A stretch of 7,376 nt of DNA from Chthoniobacterales bacterium. Lineage in GTDB: Bacteria > Verrucomicrobiota > Verrucomicrobiia > Chthoniobacterales > UBA10450. Below, one piece after another: positions 1 through 5,790 of this stretch. The stretch is from assembly GCA_025980625.1 (NCBI GenBank), contig JAICXG010000142.1:1-7376 (forward strand), written 5' to 3'. The notes beneath the pieces were generated by a model. The model saw nothing but the letters and a program-made list of their open reading frames with translations. It made no database searches and was not told where the DNA came from. Every line of letters begins with the position of its first letter. The first letter of the stretch is position 1. A program made the position numbers and the translations under genes.

Positions 1-735
1 ATCGACTTTTGGGTTCGCGCTGAAAACTGCGATCTTCGTGCGATAGCCGGCTTCGCGCGCAATCCCGCGGATCTCGACCGTGCCGTCGGCGATCTCACTC
101 ACTTCCAGCTCGAAAAGTCGCCGGACAAAATTCGGATGGCTGCGCGAGACGATAATCTCGGGGCCGCGCGCGCCGTTCTCGACCGCCACCACATACGCGC
201 GCAACCGGTCGCCGACGTTGTAATCCTCGACCACGACGCGTTCGCGCTGCGGCATGACAGCTTCGAATTTTCCCAGATCCAGAATCACATCCGAGCGATC
301 GAACCGTCGCACCGTTCCGCTCACGATCTCTCCCGCACGATCCTTGAACTCCTCGTAAATCATCTCCTTCTCGACTTGCCGGATGCGTTGCATCATCGCC
401 TGCTTCGCGGTCTGCGCGGCGATCCGGCCGAAATTCTTTGGCGTCACTTCCACTTCGACTGCTTCGCCGACCTGCGCCTCGGGTTTGATCCTGCGGGCTT
501 TCTCGAGCGAAATCTCGTCCTGCGGATTGGTCACCTTTTCCACCACCAGCAGATTGGCGAGCGCGCGGATTTCGCCGGTTTTCGGGTCGATGTCGATGTG
601 AAGATCGCGCGAAGCGCCAACGCTCTTCTTCGAGGCGGAGAGCAGCGCATTGGAGACCGCCTCGATCAGGACTTCGCGTTTAATTCCGCGTTCCCGCTCC
701 AGGTAATCGAGCATGGCGATGAATTCGGCGTTCAT
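1..735 (-). CDS. nusA: Transcription termination/antitermination factor NusA, N-terminal 245 residues (3' end outside window)
   Basis: NusA binds RNA polymerase near the RNA exit channel and modulates pausing, intrinsic termination and antitermination in the cytoplasm. Translating the minus strand from the ATG at 735-733 gives an open frame to the left edge. It starts MNAEFIAMLDYLERERGIKRE and then shows the family core: the N-terminal RNAP-binding domain (about residues 1-125, with NFGRIAAQTAKQ at 96-107 and VEKEM nearby), an S1 domain (about 132-200, GEIVSGTVRRF, VILDLGKFEAVMPQRE), and the start of KH1 (LFELEVSEIADGTVEIRGIAREAG, about 202-226, then KIAVFS). The family is usually 400-540 residues, so roughly half is present. 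The start is fixed by homology; a weak GGACGAG lies upstream. It is divergent from the gene at 938. In many bacteria infB and rbfA follow, which would be outside this window. The leader has its own promoter and an intrinsic terminator. Confidence 0.97.
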   Translation of the reverse strand, partial: MNAEFIAMLDYLERERGIKREVLIEAVSNALLSASKKSVGASRDLHIDIDPKTGEIRALANLLVVEKVTNPQDEISLEKARRIKPEAQVGEAVEVEVTPKNFGRIAAQTAKQAMMQRIRQVEKEMIYEEFKDRAGEIVSGTVRRFDRSDVILDLGKFEAVMPQRERVVVEDYNVGDRLRAYVVAVENGARGPEIIVSRSHPNFVRRLFELEVSEIADGTVEIRGIAREAGYRTKIAVFSANPKVD

Positions 736-754
736 AGCTTTCTCGTCCGCCGAC

Positions 755-783
755 AAAAAAGAGTGGGACACTGGCTCCCACTC
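755..783 (-). terminator. Intrinsic terminator/attenuator in the nusA leader
   Basis: On the minus strand GAGTGGGA (783-776) pairs perfectly with TCCCACTC (768-761) around a 7-nt loop, followed at once by six T residues (760-755). This is a canonical rho-independent terminator. It ends 19 nt before the nusA ATG and lies just after a good promoter, so it would act on nusA transcripts themselves; no minus-strand gene lies between it and that promoter. GTCCG (798-794) could instead pair with CGGAC (749-745), which would enclose the hairpin and cover the weak ribosome-binding region. That alternative pairing is speculative. Confidence 0.8.
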
Positions 784-807
784 CAATCCACCACGGACTA
801 GGCGTGG

Positions 808-836
808 AAATTACTTTTGCTCGCGCACTTCGTCAA
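808..836 (-). promoter_or_regulatory. Sigma70-type promoter for nusA
   Basis: Reading the minus strand, TTGACG (836-831) is followed by a 17-nt spacer and TAATTT (813-808). That is 5 of 6 matches to the -35 consensus and 4 of 6 to the -10, with ideal spacing. The predicted start site is near 801, giving a leader of about 65 nt before the nusA ATG. The terminator hairpin falls entirely within that leader. Confidence 0.7.
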
Positions 837-937
837 GTTGCGCCCGGACTACACCGATCGCGCGGGAGGCGCCGCAATTAGAATCGTCCAAACCTCAAAC
901 GCAGCTTACGGTTGCGCAGATCGGCTGAGGCCGCAGT

Positions 938-1492
938 TTGATTGTGATGGGAATTCCAGTCCAAAATCTGCAGATCGGGATGCGCGTGCGGCATCCGCAT
1001 CACGGGATCGGAACGGTTAAGGCGCTGACTGAGCATACTGCCGATATCAGCTTCGATGACGCGCCGCGCACGGTTGACCCGGCGACGAGCGATTTTACTG
1101 TTGCCGAGCCAACCGCGCGGCTGACGGAAATGCAGATGCCGCTCTCTGGGCTCATTCGTGAGACCGCACAGGCGATGATCGACGCGCTCGGGCTCGAGAA
1201 ATCAGACGAGCTCGTCGAAGGACTGGCGACGCGCTGGCAGCGAGGCACGCTCGTCCTTCAGCCGGCTGATACTTCGCTCCAGGCGAAGGAGGTGCCGCTG
1301 GAAACCTTTTTCCATAAGATCGTAATGATCCGTAACAATCTGCGCGTGCTCGAACAGAAGGTTAACGCGAATGAGAAGCTAAGCGACGCCGACAAAGTCG
1401 AGCTGCAACAATATATTACCCGCTGTTACGGATCGCTCACCACTTTCAACGTCTTCTTCAAAAAGAAGGAAGACCAGTTTGGAAGCAGTTAA
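938..1492 (+). CDS. Conserved hypothetical protein with CarD/UvrD-tail-like N-terminal domain
   Basis: I cannot name this 184-residue protein. Residues 13-55 (IGMRVRHPHHGIGTVKAL...ISFDDAPRTVDP) resemble the small beta-barrel found in CarD/TRCF N-termini and in the C-terminal tail of UvrD/PcrA helicases, where V.HP..G.GTV is typical. Those domains contact RNA polymerase. Residues 70-110 are mixed, and 118-178 look helical (ETFFHKIVMIRNNLRVLEQKVNANEKLSDADKVELQQYITRCYGSLTTF). There is no signal peptide or membrane segment, so it is probably cytoplasmic. The TTG at 938 is used because GAGG (927-930) sits 7 nt upstream; GTG 944 or ATG 947 are alternatives that change only the first residues. It is divergent from nusA and convergent with the dehydrogenase gene. 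An RNA polymerase-related role is inference only. Confidence 0.75.
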   Translation: MIVMGIPVQNLQIGMRVRHPHHGIGTVKALTEHTADISFDDAPRTVDPATSDFTVAEPTARLTEMQMPLSGLIRETAQAMIDALGLEKSDELVEGLATRWQRGTLVLQPADTSLQAKEVPLETFFHKIVMIRNNLRVLEQKVNANEKLSDADKVELQQYITRCYGSLTTFNVFFKKKEDQFGSS

Positions 1493-1522
1493 TTGGACCT
1501 GACACTTTGCAACGCGCGCTTT

Positions 1523-1538
1523 GCCTAACGAGCTAGGC
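1523..1538. other. Short hairpin between convergent genes, overlapping a stop codon
   Basis: GCCTA (1523-1527) pairs with TAGGC (1534-1538) across a 6-nt loop. It lies in the 40-bp gap between two convergent genes and includes the TAG stop of the dehydrogenase gene (1535-1533). No T tract follows on either strand, so a terminator role is weak. The 11-mer GCCTAACGAGC here recurs exactly at 1575-1585 inside the dehydrogenase gene. Confidence 0.4.
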
Positions 1539-2897
1539 GAGGTAGATCGTCTTCGCGTTCATGAATTCGCGAATGCCTAACGAGCCTAGCTCTCGCCCAT
1601 AACCGGAGCGCTTCACACCGCCGAACGGCAGCCGCGAATCCGAGGCGACAAGTGCGTTGACGAAGACCATCCCGCAGTCGAGTTCTCGGGCGAAGAGCTC
1701 CCGCTCCTGTTCGTCTGTCGTCCAGACGCTCGCACCCAGCCCAAATTCGCTTTCGTTTGCGAGCGCGATCGCCAACGCCGCATCAGCGACCCGGAAGACT
1801 AACGCCACGGGGCCGAAGACTTCCTCGCGAAATGCCGGCGCTTGCCGCGGGATTTCCGCCAGCACAGTTGGCGGATAGAAATTGCCCTTCCCTTTTATTG
1901 GCTGGCCGCCGGTCAGGAGTCTTGCGCCCGCGGCGATCGATTTCTCCACCTGTTCATGCACGCCTTCCCGAATCGCCGGGGTCGCAAGCGGTCCCACTTC
2001 GGTGGCTGGATCGAGTGGATCACCCAGCTTGAGCGCTTTCATCCTTTCGACGAACTGACTAACGAACTTGTCGTAGATTGAGTCGGCAATGAGAAAGCGC
2101 TTTCCGGCAATGCACGATTGTCCACTGTTTTGGGTACGCGCCTTCACCGCGGTCGCAAGCGCAGCCTTTAAGTCAGCACTTGGCATAACGATAAAAGGAT
2201 CGCTCCCGCCTAACTCCAAAACGCATTTCTTGATCGCGCGACCAGCCTTGGCGCCGACTTCGCTGCCGGCGCGATCACTCCCGGTCAGCGTTACTGCCCG
2301 CACGCGGCGATCCTCGATCAGCGCTGGCACCTGTTTCGATTCGACGAGCAAGGCTTGAAATACTCCCGGCGGGGCTCCCGCGCGACTCCACAGGTCCTCG
2401 ATCGCGAGTGCGCATTGTGGAACGTTCGACGCGTGCTTGAGCAGACCAACGTTCCCCGCCATCAGAGCCGGCGCGGCAAAGCGGAAGACTTGCCAGAAAG
2501 GAAAATTCCAAGGCATAATCGCGAGGACCGCGCCTAACGGCTGCCAGCGGACCGAGCTATGAGCCGCTTCTGTTTGAATGACTTCTTCTTCCAGAAAACG
2601 CCGGCCGTTTTCCGCATAGTAACGACAGCCCGTAGCGCATTTGAGCACTTCGTCGCGCGCGGCGCCGATTGGCTTGCCCATTTCGAGCGTGATCGTGCGC
2701 GCCAGAGTCTCGGCATCCGCGCGCAGAAGATCGGCCGCGGCGAACAGAATTGTCGCGCGCTCTGCAAAGGCCGTCGTCCGATATAATCGGAACGCGCGTT
2801 CGGCGGCTGCGAGCTTCTCTTCAATCTCCTGCTCGGTGTGCGCTGAAAATTCTCGCAGCGTCTCTCCAGTTGCAGGGTTAACCGAAGCAATCGCCAT
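1533..2897 (-). CDS. gabD1: NAD(P)-dependent succinate-semialdehyde dehydrogenase, GabD1 type
   Basis: This 454-residue cytoplasmic aldehyde dehydrogenase is of full family length and reads most like the GabD1/Sad group, which oxidises succinate semialdehyde to succinate in GABA breakdown or a 2-oxoglutarate bypass. Visible signatures are the N-terminal INPATGE-like VNPATGE (7-13), MPWNFP (128-133, with the oxyanion Asn131), LLKHASNVP (152-160, cofactor Lys154), LTGS (204-207), the general base in LELGG (Glu228), the catalytic nucleophile in NSGQSC (Cys262), EEVFGP (358-363) and LPFGGVKRSGYGREL near the C-terminus. The start is the ATG at 2897; the preceding Shine-Dalgarno sequence is poor. 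It lies 32 bp downstream of a lipoprotein gene on the same strand, so co-transcription is possible. Substrate assignment is by resemblance and no other gab gene is visible; a broader aldehyde range is possible. Three Leu-Gly pairs are written TTA GGC. Confidence 0.9.
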   Translation of the reverse strand: MAIASVNPATGETLREFSAHTEQEIEEKLAAAERAFRLYRTTAFAERATILFAAADLLRADAETLARTITLEMGKPIGAARDEVLKCATGCRYYAENGRRFLEEEVIQTEAAHSSVRWQPLGAVLAIMPWNFPFWQVFRFAAPALMAGNVGLLKHASNVPQCALAIEDLWSRAGAPPGVFQALLVESKQVPALIEDRRVRAVTLTGSDRAGSEVGAKAGRAIKKCVLELGGSDPFIVMPSADLKAALATAVKARTQNSGQSCIAGKRFLIADSIYDKFVSQFVERMKALKLGDPLDPATEVGPLATPAIREGVHEQVEKSIAAGARLLTGGQPIKGKGNFYPPTVLAEIPRQAPAFREEVFGPVALVFRVADAALAIALANESEFGLGASVWTTDEQERELFARELDCGMVFVNALVASDSRLPFGGVKRSGYGRELGSLGIREFMNAKTIYLA

Positions 2898-2929
2898 TTG
2901 CCAAGTTTAGCAGTGCCAGCCGAAGAATT

Positions 2930-3304
2930 TTACTGCAGGACCACTGTCGGTCCCACTCGGATCGCGGTGAAGTGGTAGGTCTGCCCATTTTGCACGACGA
3001 TGTGCAGCGGGTGGCCCTGGGTACGCCCCCTGTATGGAATTTGTTGCACATTCAAGGTGTGCGGGCCAGGAGCAATCGGTGCGGAGTAATCGCGGTTGAA
3101 GGTGAGCGTGTCCACTCGATGGCCGTCAATCAGGAGCGCGAGCGGGAAGCCGGCGAGATTGAACGACCGCGTAATCATAAGTTGCCCGCCCTGTGCGGCC
3201 ATCGGTGAGGGAGCCGGCGCAGTGGCGCATCCGGTAATAACCGCAAAGGCTGCGCCCGCCAGCAGGATCAAGCTAGCACGGTGAATCAGAGTATTGATGT
3301 TCAT
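2930..3304 (-). CDS. Small PEGA-like lipoprotein
   Basis: The 124-residue product begins with a clear lipoprotein signal: MNINTLIHRA, a hydrophobic stretch at 11-23, and the lipobox VITGC with Cys26. It is therefore predicted to be exported, lipidated and held at the inner or outer membrane. A Pro/Ala-rich linker (27-40) leads into a small beta-rich domain. Residues 52-87 (GFPLALLIDGHRVDTLTFNRDYSAPIAPGPHTLNV) have the IDG...APGPHTL layout of PEGA-type domains, which are common in surface and envelope proteins. The start is the ATG at 3304, with GAAGG 6 nt upstream. It lies upstream of, and on the same strand as, the dehydrogenase gene, and is divergent from the S74 repeat protein. No enzymatic residues are visible. 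The function is unknown and the PEGA resemblance is by eye. Confidence 0.8.
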   Translation of the reverse strand: MNINTLIHRASLILLAGAAFAVITGCATAPAPSPMAAQGGQLMITRSFNLAGFPLALLIDGHRVDTLTFNRDYSAPIAPGPHTLNVQQIPYRGRTQGHPLHIVVQNGQTYHFTAIRVGPTVVLQ

Positions 3305-3462
3305 GCTCCACCTTCACCCGCAATTTCAACCCGCGCCAATCTTTCCGAACCTGGAGGCTGGATGTGTGGCCGGCTCATAACTCACATCGGGCCCGAAGGA
3401 ATCCGGGCGTTTCGCTTCAAAGCATCGTATCTGCCGGCGAATCTTGTAGCCGCGAAAACGGC

Positions 3463-3512
3463 AAAGTGAGAGAATCGCGAATCAATACAGGGCCAGTTAT
3501 GATTCTCACTTT
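3463..3512 (+). promoter_or_regulatory. Hairpin enclosing the ribosome-binding site of the S74 gene
   Basis: AAAGT plus GAGAATC (3463-3476, with a 2-nt bulge) is complementary to GATTCTCACTTT (3501-3512), giving 12 base pairs. The 24-nt loop holds the AGGG Shine-Dalgarno sequence (3489-3492) and the first two bases of the ATG start; the third base closes the stem. Such a fold could limit initiation. Upstream, GCCG/CGGC (3449-3462), GCCCG/CGGGC (3390-3407) and GATGTG/CACATC (3361-3388) form further small stems, and I find no convincing promoter. Confidence 0.45.
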
Positions 3513-4674
3513 TCGCCTCACAATTACATTGCATGTTCTTTCGTTGCTGCTCTTGGGATTTCTCCCACCCGCGGAGGCGGTCAGTCCGCCGCCCGATGGC
3601 GGCTATGCCAATGCCAACACTGCGGAAGGAACTGACGCGCTCTTTAACCTCGCGACGGGCGCGAACAATACCGCTCTCGGTTTTAATGCACTGTTCAGCA
3701 ACACCACGGGCGATTACAACACGGCCACTGGCTCCCGCGCTTTACTCGCAAACTTCAGCGGCGGCGCCAACACCGCGAATGGTTACAATGCTTTATCCGC
3801 GAACACGACCGGGATCGCGAACACCGCCGTAGGCAAAGACGCACTTCTGGCCAATACGGGCGGGTCAGTTAACACTGCAATTGGCGATGTCGCACTCACC
3901 AATAACACGAGCGGAAGCGCAAACACCGCCAGCGGGGTCAACGCGCTCGCCGCTAACACGACTGGATTTAGCAACACTGCGGACGGGGTAGCCGCCCTCA
4001 TGACCAACACAACCGGCGCTTACAACACCGCGAGCGGCTCAAACGCGCTCCTTAACACTATCAGTGGGAGTAACAATATTGCCCTGGGTTACCAGGCGGG
4101 CGCGAATCTTATGATCGGTGACAGTAACATTTATATCGGTGCCAGTGGCGCGCCGCGTGAGTCCGGTCAGATCCGCATCGGGACACGCGGGGCGCAAAGC
4201 GCGACCTACATCGCCGGAATATCCGGGGCGACAGTCAGCGGCGGCGCGGCTGTCTATGTGGATAGCAAAGGTCATCTTGGGACTGTGACTTCGTCTGCCC
4301 GTTACAAAGAAGAAATCAGACCAATGGCCGGAGCGAGTGATGTGATCTGGGCGCTCAAACCCGTCACCTTTCGTTACAAGAAGGAATTTGATCCGCAAGG
4401 ACTGACACAGTTTGGCCTGGTGGCGGAAGAGGTGGCTCAGGTCGCACCGGAGTTGGTCGTACGGGACGAAACGGGCGAGCTCTACACCGTGCGCTACGAA
4501 GCTGTGAACGCGATGCTCCTGAATGAACTCCTGAAAGAGCACGCAAATGTTGAGGCGCTGGCGGCAAAAGTTGCGCGACAGGAAGAGATGCTGCGCGAGG
4601 TGCTCGACCGATTAGATCGCACGCGGCAACCAGACAGTAGCGGCACGAACCAGCCCACCGACGATAAGCAGTAA
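3499..4674 (+). CDS. Secreted tandem-repeat fibre protein with C-terminal peptidase S74 (intramolecular chaperone) domain
   Basis: A 391-residue exported protein. Residues 1-27 are a Sec signal peptide (MILTFRLTIT, a hydrophobic run, then PPAEA before VSPP). Residues 40-192 are nine contiguous 17-residue repeats of the form NTA.G..AL..NTTG.. , with a degenerate tenth to 209, predicted to build a beta-roll or beta-helix stalk. Residues 262-345 match the endosialidase-type intramolecular chaperone: SSARYK (265-270) places the autoprocessing Ser265 five residues before Lys270, and FGLVAEEVAQVAPELV (305-320) and YEAVNAMLLNELLKE (333-347) are hallmark stretches. A C-terminal helix (about 341-375) fits a trimeric coiled coil. 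Family knowledge is that the chaperone trimerises the fibre and then cuts itself off. The ATG at 3499 is chosen because AGGG lies 6 nt upstream and a signal peptide follows; a GTG at 3364 is in frame but less likely. Surface adhesion is an inference. Confidence 0.88.
   Translation: MILTFRLTITLHVLSLLLLGFLPPAEAVSPPPDGGYANANTAEGTDALFNLATGANNTALGFNALFSNTTGDYNTATGSRALLANFSGGANTANGYNALSANTTGIANTAVGKDALLANTGGSVNTAIGDVALTNNTSGSANTASGVNALAANTTGFSNTADGVAALMTNTTGAYNTASGSNALLNTISGSNNIALGYQAGANLMIGDSNIYIGASGAPRESGQIRIGTRGAQSATYIAGISGATVSGGAAVYVDSKGHLGTVTSSARYKEEIRPMAGASDVIWALKPVTFRYKKEFDPQGLTQFGLVAEEVAQVAPELVVRDETGELYTVRYEAVNAMLLNELLKEHANVEALAAKVARQEEMLREVLDRLDRTRQPDSSGTNQPTDDKQ
3616..4125 (+). repeat. 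Tandem 51-bp coding repeats (17 residues each), nine units plus one degenerate
   Basis: The units begin NTAEG, NTALG, NTATG, NTANG, NTAVG, NTAIG, NTASG, NTADG and NTASG, each exactly 17 codons apart from 3616 to 4074, followed by a diverged unit NIALG to 4125. The NTA.G and AL cores are constant, while the DNA of the units differs at many positions. The array is therefore old or under selection at protein level rather than freshly amplified. Confidence 0.9.
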
Positions 4675-4697
4675 GCGCTGGTTCTTCCTCAACACCC

Positions 4698-4737
4698 ACT
4701 CCTAACTGACCAGGATCAGTTACCTGCCGGCAGGAGT
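4698..4737. other. Cluster of inverted repeats between convergent genes
   Basis: TAACTGA (4703-4709) and TCAGTTA (4716-4722) form a perfect 7-bp stem with a 6-nt loop. It is followed by the 12-bp palindrome CCTGCCGGCAGG (4723-4734), and ACTCC (4698-4702) can pair with GGAGT (4733-4737) as an outer stem. It lies after the stop of the S74 gene (4672-4674) and covers the stop of the small lipoprotein (4722-4720). A role at transcript 3' ends is likely, though no T tract is present. Confidence 0.4.
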
Positions 4738-4905
4738 TGGAGTTGCCAAGACATTGCCGTCGAGCTTGCTCGGAGTCGGCTTAGCCGCGGCGCCGGTGGG
4801 CGCGGCCTGAGTCGTTTCGATGATTTCGCCAGTCCTGGATTCGCAGGCGGTCAACGCCAGCGTGGTAAGGGTGACTGCCAGTAGCCGCAGGATAGATTTA
4901 GTCAT
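4720..4905 (-). CDS. Very small Pro/Thr/Ala-rich lipoprotein
   Basis: The 61-residue product has a lipoprotein signal peptide: MTKSILRLL, a hydrophobic stretch at 8-19, and the lipobox LTAC with Cys21. The mature part is only about 41 residues, low in complexity and rich in Pro, Thr and Ala (TTQAAPTGAAAKPTPSK). It ends in ATPTPAGR with no recognisable domain. Glu follows the Cys, so the classic Asp+2 inner-membrane retention signal is absent. The start is the ATG at 4905; no Shine-Dalgarno sequence is visible. The gene lies 39 bp downstream of the membrane PAS gene on the same strand, so the two may share a transcript. It resembles the entericidin-like and other tiny lipoproteins common in Gram-negative bacteria only in general form. 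The lipobox makes a real gene likely; function is unknown. Confidence 0.65.
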   Translation of the reverse strand: MTKSILRLLAVTLTTLALTACESRTGEIIETTQAAPTGAAAKPTPSKLDGNVLATPTPAGR

Positions 4906-4944
4906 GTGTATCAGTAGATCGGAAGCAAAGACACAGGACCAATG

Positions 4945-5790
4945 TCAGGATACGCTTTCATCCTTGAAGTGGCGTTTGCCCTTTAAAGCTTTGGCATATT
5001 CGTCACGGCTGAGGATGTTCTCATCCAGTTGCATATCTGTGCGGCAGAAGGTCTGGAAAAACGAAACAACCTTCTCATGAGACAGCAGGACCTCGTCGGT
5101 TAAATAATTCACATCGACGTTGATGCAGATCGCGCCGACCACTCCGTACTCCTTGCGAATGATTGGGATGGTTGTGCACTTGAACTTTCGGGTGCCGATA
5201 TTGAGCTCATAATTCAACTTCTCTTCGTGCGCGAGCTGGCGCTTTTTCAGGTCTATGACCAGGTTGGTCGTGCCGTCGCGGAGATGACGTCCAGTGACAT
5301 TGTTTTCGAGCCCAATAAGGGAATTGGACGGGTTTGATAAGTCATGCAGCAGGACCTCGATCCCGAGGTTAGGAAAGGATTTGCCGATGAGTCGCACAAG
5401 GCGAGCAAAGTTCTCGAGGTATTCGCTCGTGTCGTCCGCGATTTTCTTCCCATCATATTTCTCGAAGAGCCGGGCGTAGACTTTTTGCTCCGAGGGTTCG
5501 AGCCGGGTGCGGACACTATTCTGTTCGCCGATAAAAATAAGCTGGCGGGCGGCCGTCGGATCAGTGTTCTTAAGGAAATAATGCATCCCGAGGCGGAAGT
5601 CCTTGAGATTGAATTCGGGAAAATTGTCCCGGTTAATGGTGTAAGGGTAGAAGTCGTACTCCTCGAGCCGGCGGCCAAAACGGCGGCGTTCCTTGTACTT
5701 GCCCCAGAGATAACCGGCCCCGACGAGAACACCCGAGGCGATAATCGAGGCGATGATGTTAATCGTGATATCGTTGCCCAAGTTCTGCAT
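4945..5790 (-). CDS. Membrane-anchored YheO-type PAS domain protein lacking an HTH
   Basis: A 281-residue protein. One N-terminal membrane helix (about 8-30, ITINIIASIIASGVLVGAGYLWG) is followed by a basic KYKERRR stretch, which suggests that the rest faces the cytoplasm. Residues 45-125 form a region I do not recognise (YDFYPYTINRDNFPEF...AARQLIFIGEQN). Residues 127-232 match the YheO-like PAS family (PF08348): GIEVLLHDLSNPSNSLIGLENNVTGRHL (143-170), the CTTIPI strand (205-210) and GVVGAICINVDVNYL (216-230). In known members this PAS domain precedes a C-terminal HTH that binds DNA. Here only about 50 residues follow (FFQTFCRTDMQLDE...), with no evident HTH. It is likely a membrane sensor or an adaptor for a partner. 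The ATG at 5790 is the only in-frame start after a stop at 5820, and its Shine-Dalgarno sequence is poor. GC content is about 50% in five sampled lines, lower than in neighbouring core genes. Confidence 0.85.
   Translation of the reverse strand: MQNLGNDITINIIASIIASGVLVGAGYLWGKYKERRRFGRRLEEYDFYPYTINRDNFPEFNLKDFRLGMHYFLKNTDPTAARQLIFIGEQNSVRTRLEPSEQKVYARLFEKYDGKKIADDTSEYLENFARLVRLIGKSFPNLGIEVLLHDLSNPSNSLIGLENNVTGRHLRDGTTNLVIDLKKRQLAHEEKLNYELNIGTRKFKCTTIPIIRKEYGVVGAICINVDVNYLTDEVLLSHEKVVSFFQTFCRTDMQLDENILSRDEYAKALKGKRHFKDESVS

Noticed and set aside
136..801. Plus-strand open frame of 221 codons near the left edge
   Set aside because: It lies opposite nusA, and the minus-strand translation gives clear NusA domains. 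The plus-strand protein is His/Arg/Asp-rich shadow sequence.
879..884. Plus-strand -10 (TAGAAT) for the gene at 938
   Set aside because: No acceptable -35 lies at 16-18 nt upstream, so the promoter of this gene could not be placed.
2927..2955. Promoter for the dehydrogenase gene (TAAAAT at 2932-2927, minus)
   Set aside because: The -10-like box overlaps the lipoprotein stop, but the expected -35 position reads TGGGAC, too far from consensus.
3361..3407. Possible riboswitch from two adjacent stems (GATGTG/CACATC and GCCCG/CGGGC)
   Set aside because: The stems are only 5-6 bp, no known aptamer core is recognisable and no promoter is visible upstream.
3364..3498. GTG at 3364 as the start of the S74 protein
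   Set aside because: It would place 45 non-hydrophobic residues before a clear signal peptide. ATG 3499 has AGGG at good spacing.
3616..4125. Tandem repeats as a CRISPR or satellite array
   Set aside because: The 51-bp units are contiguous, in frame and conserved at the protein level, with no spacers.
4039..4542. Minus-strand open frame of 167 codons opposite the S74 gene
   Set aside because: The plus strand carries regular 17-residue repeats and the S74 motifs; the minus product has no recognisable domain.
4647..4683. AACCAGC/GCTGGTT inverted repeat as terminator of the S74 gene
   Set aside because: The loop is over 20 nt, the 5' arm is coding and no T tract follows, so it is not convincing.
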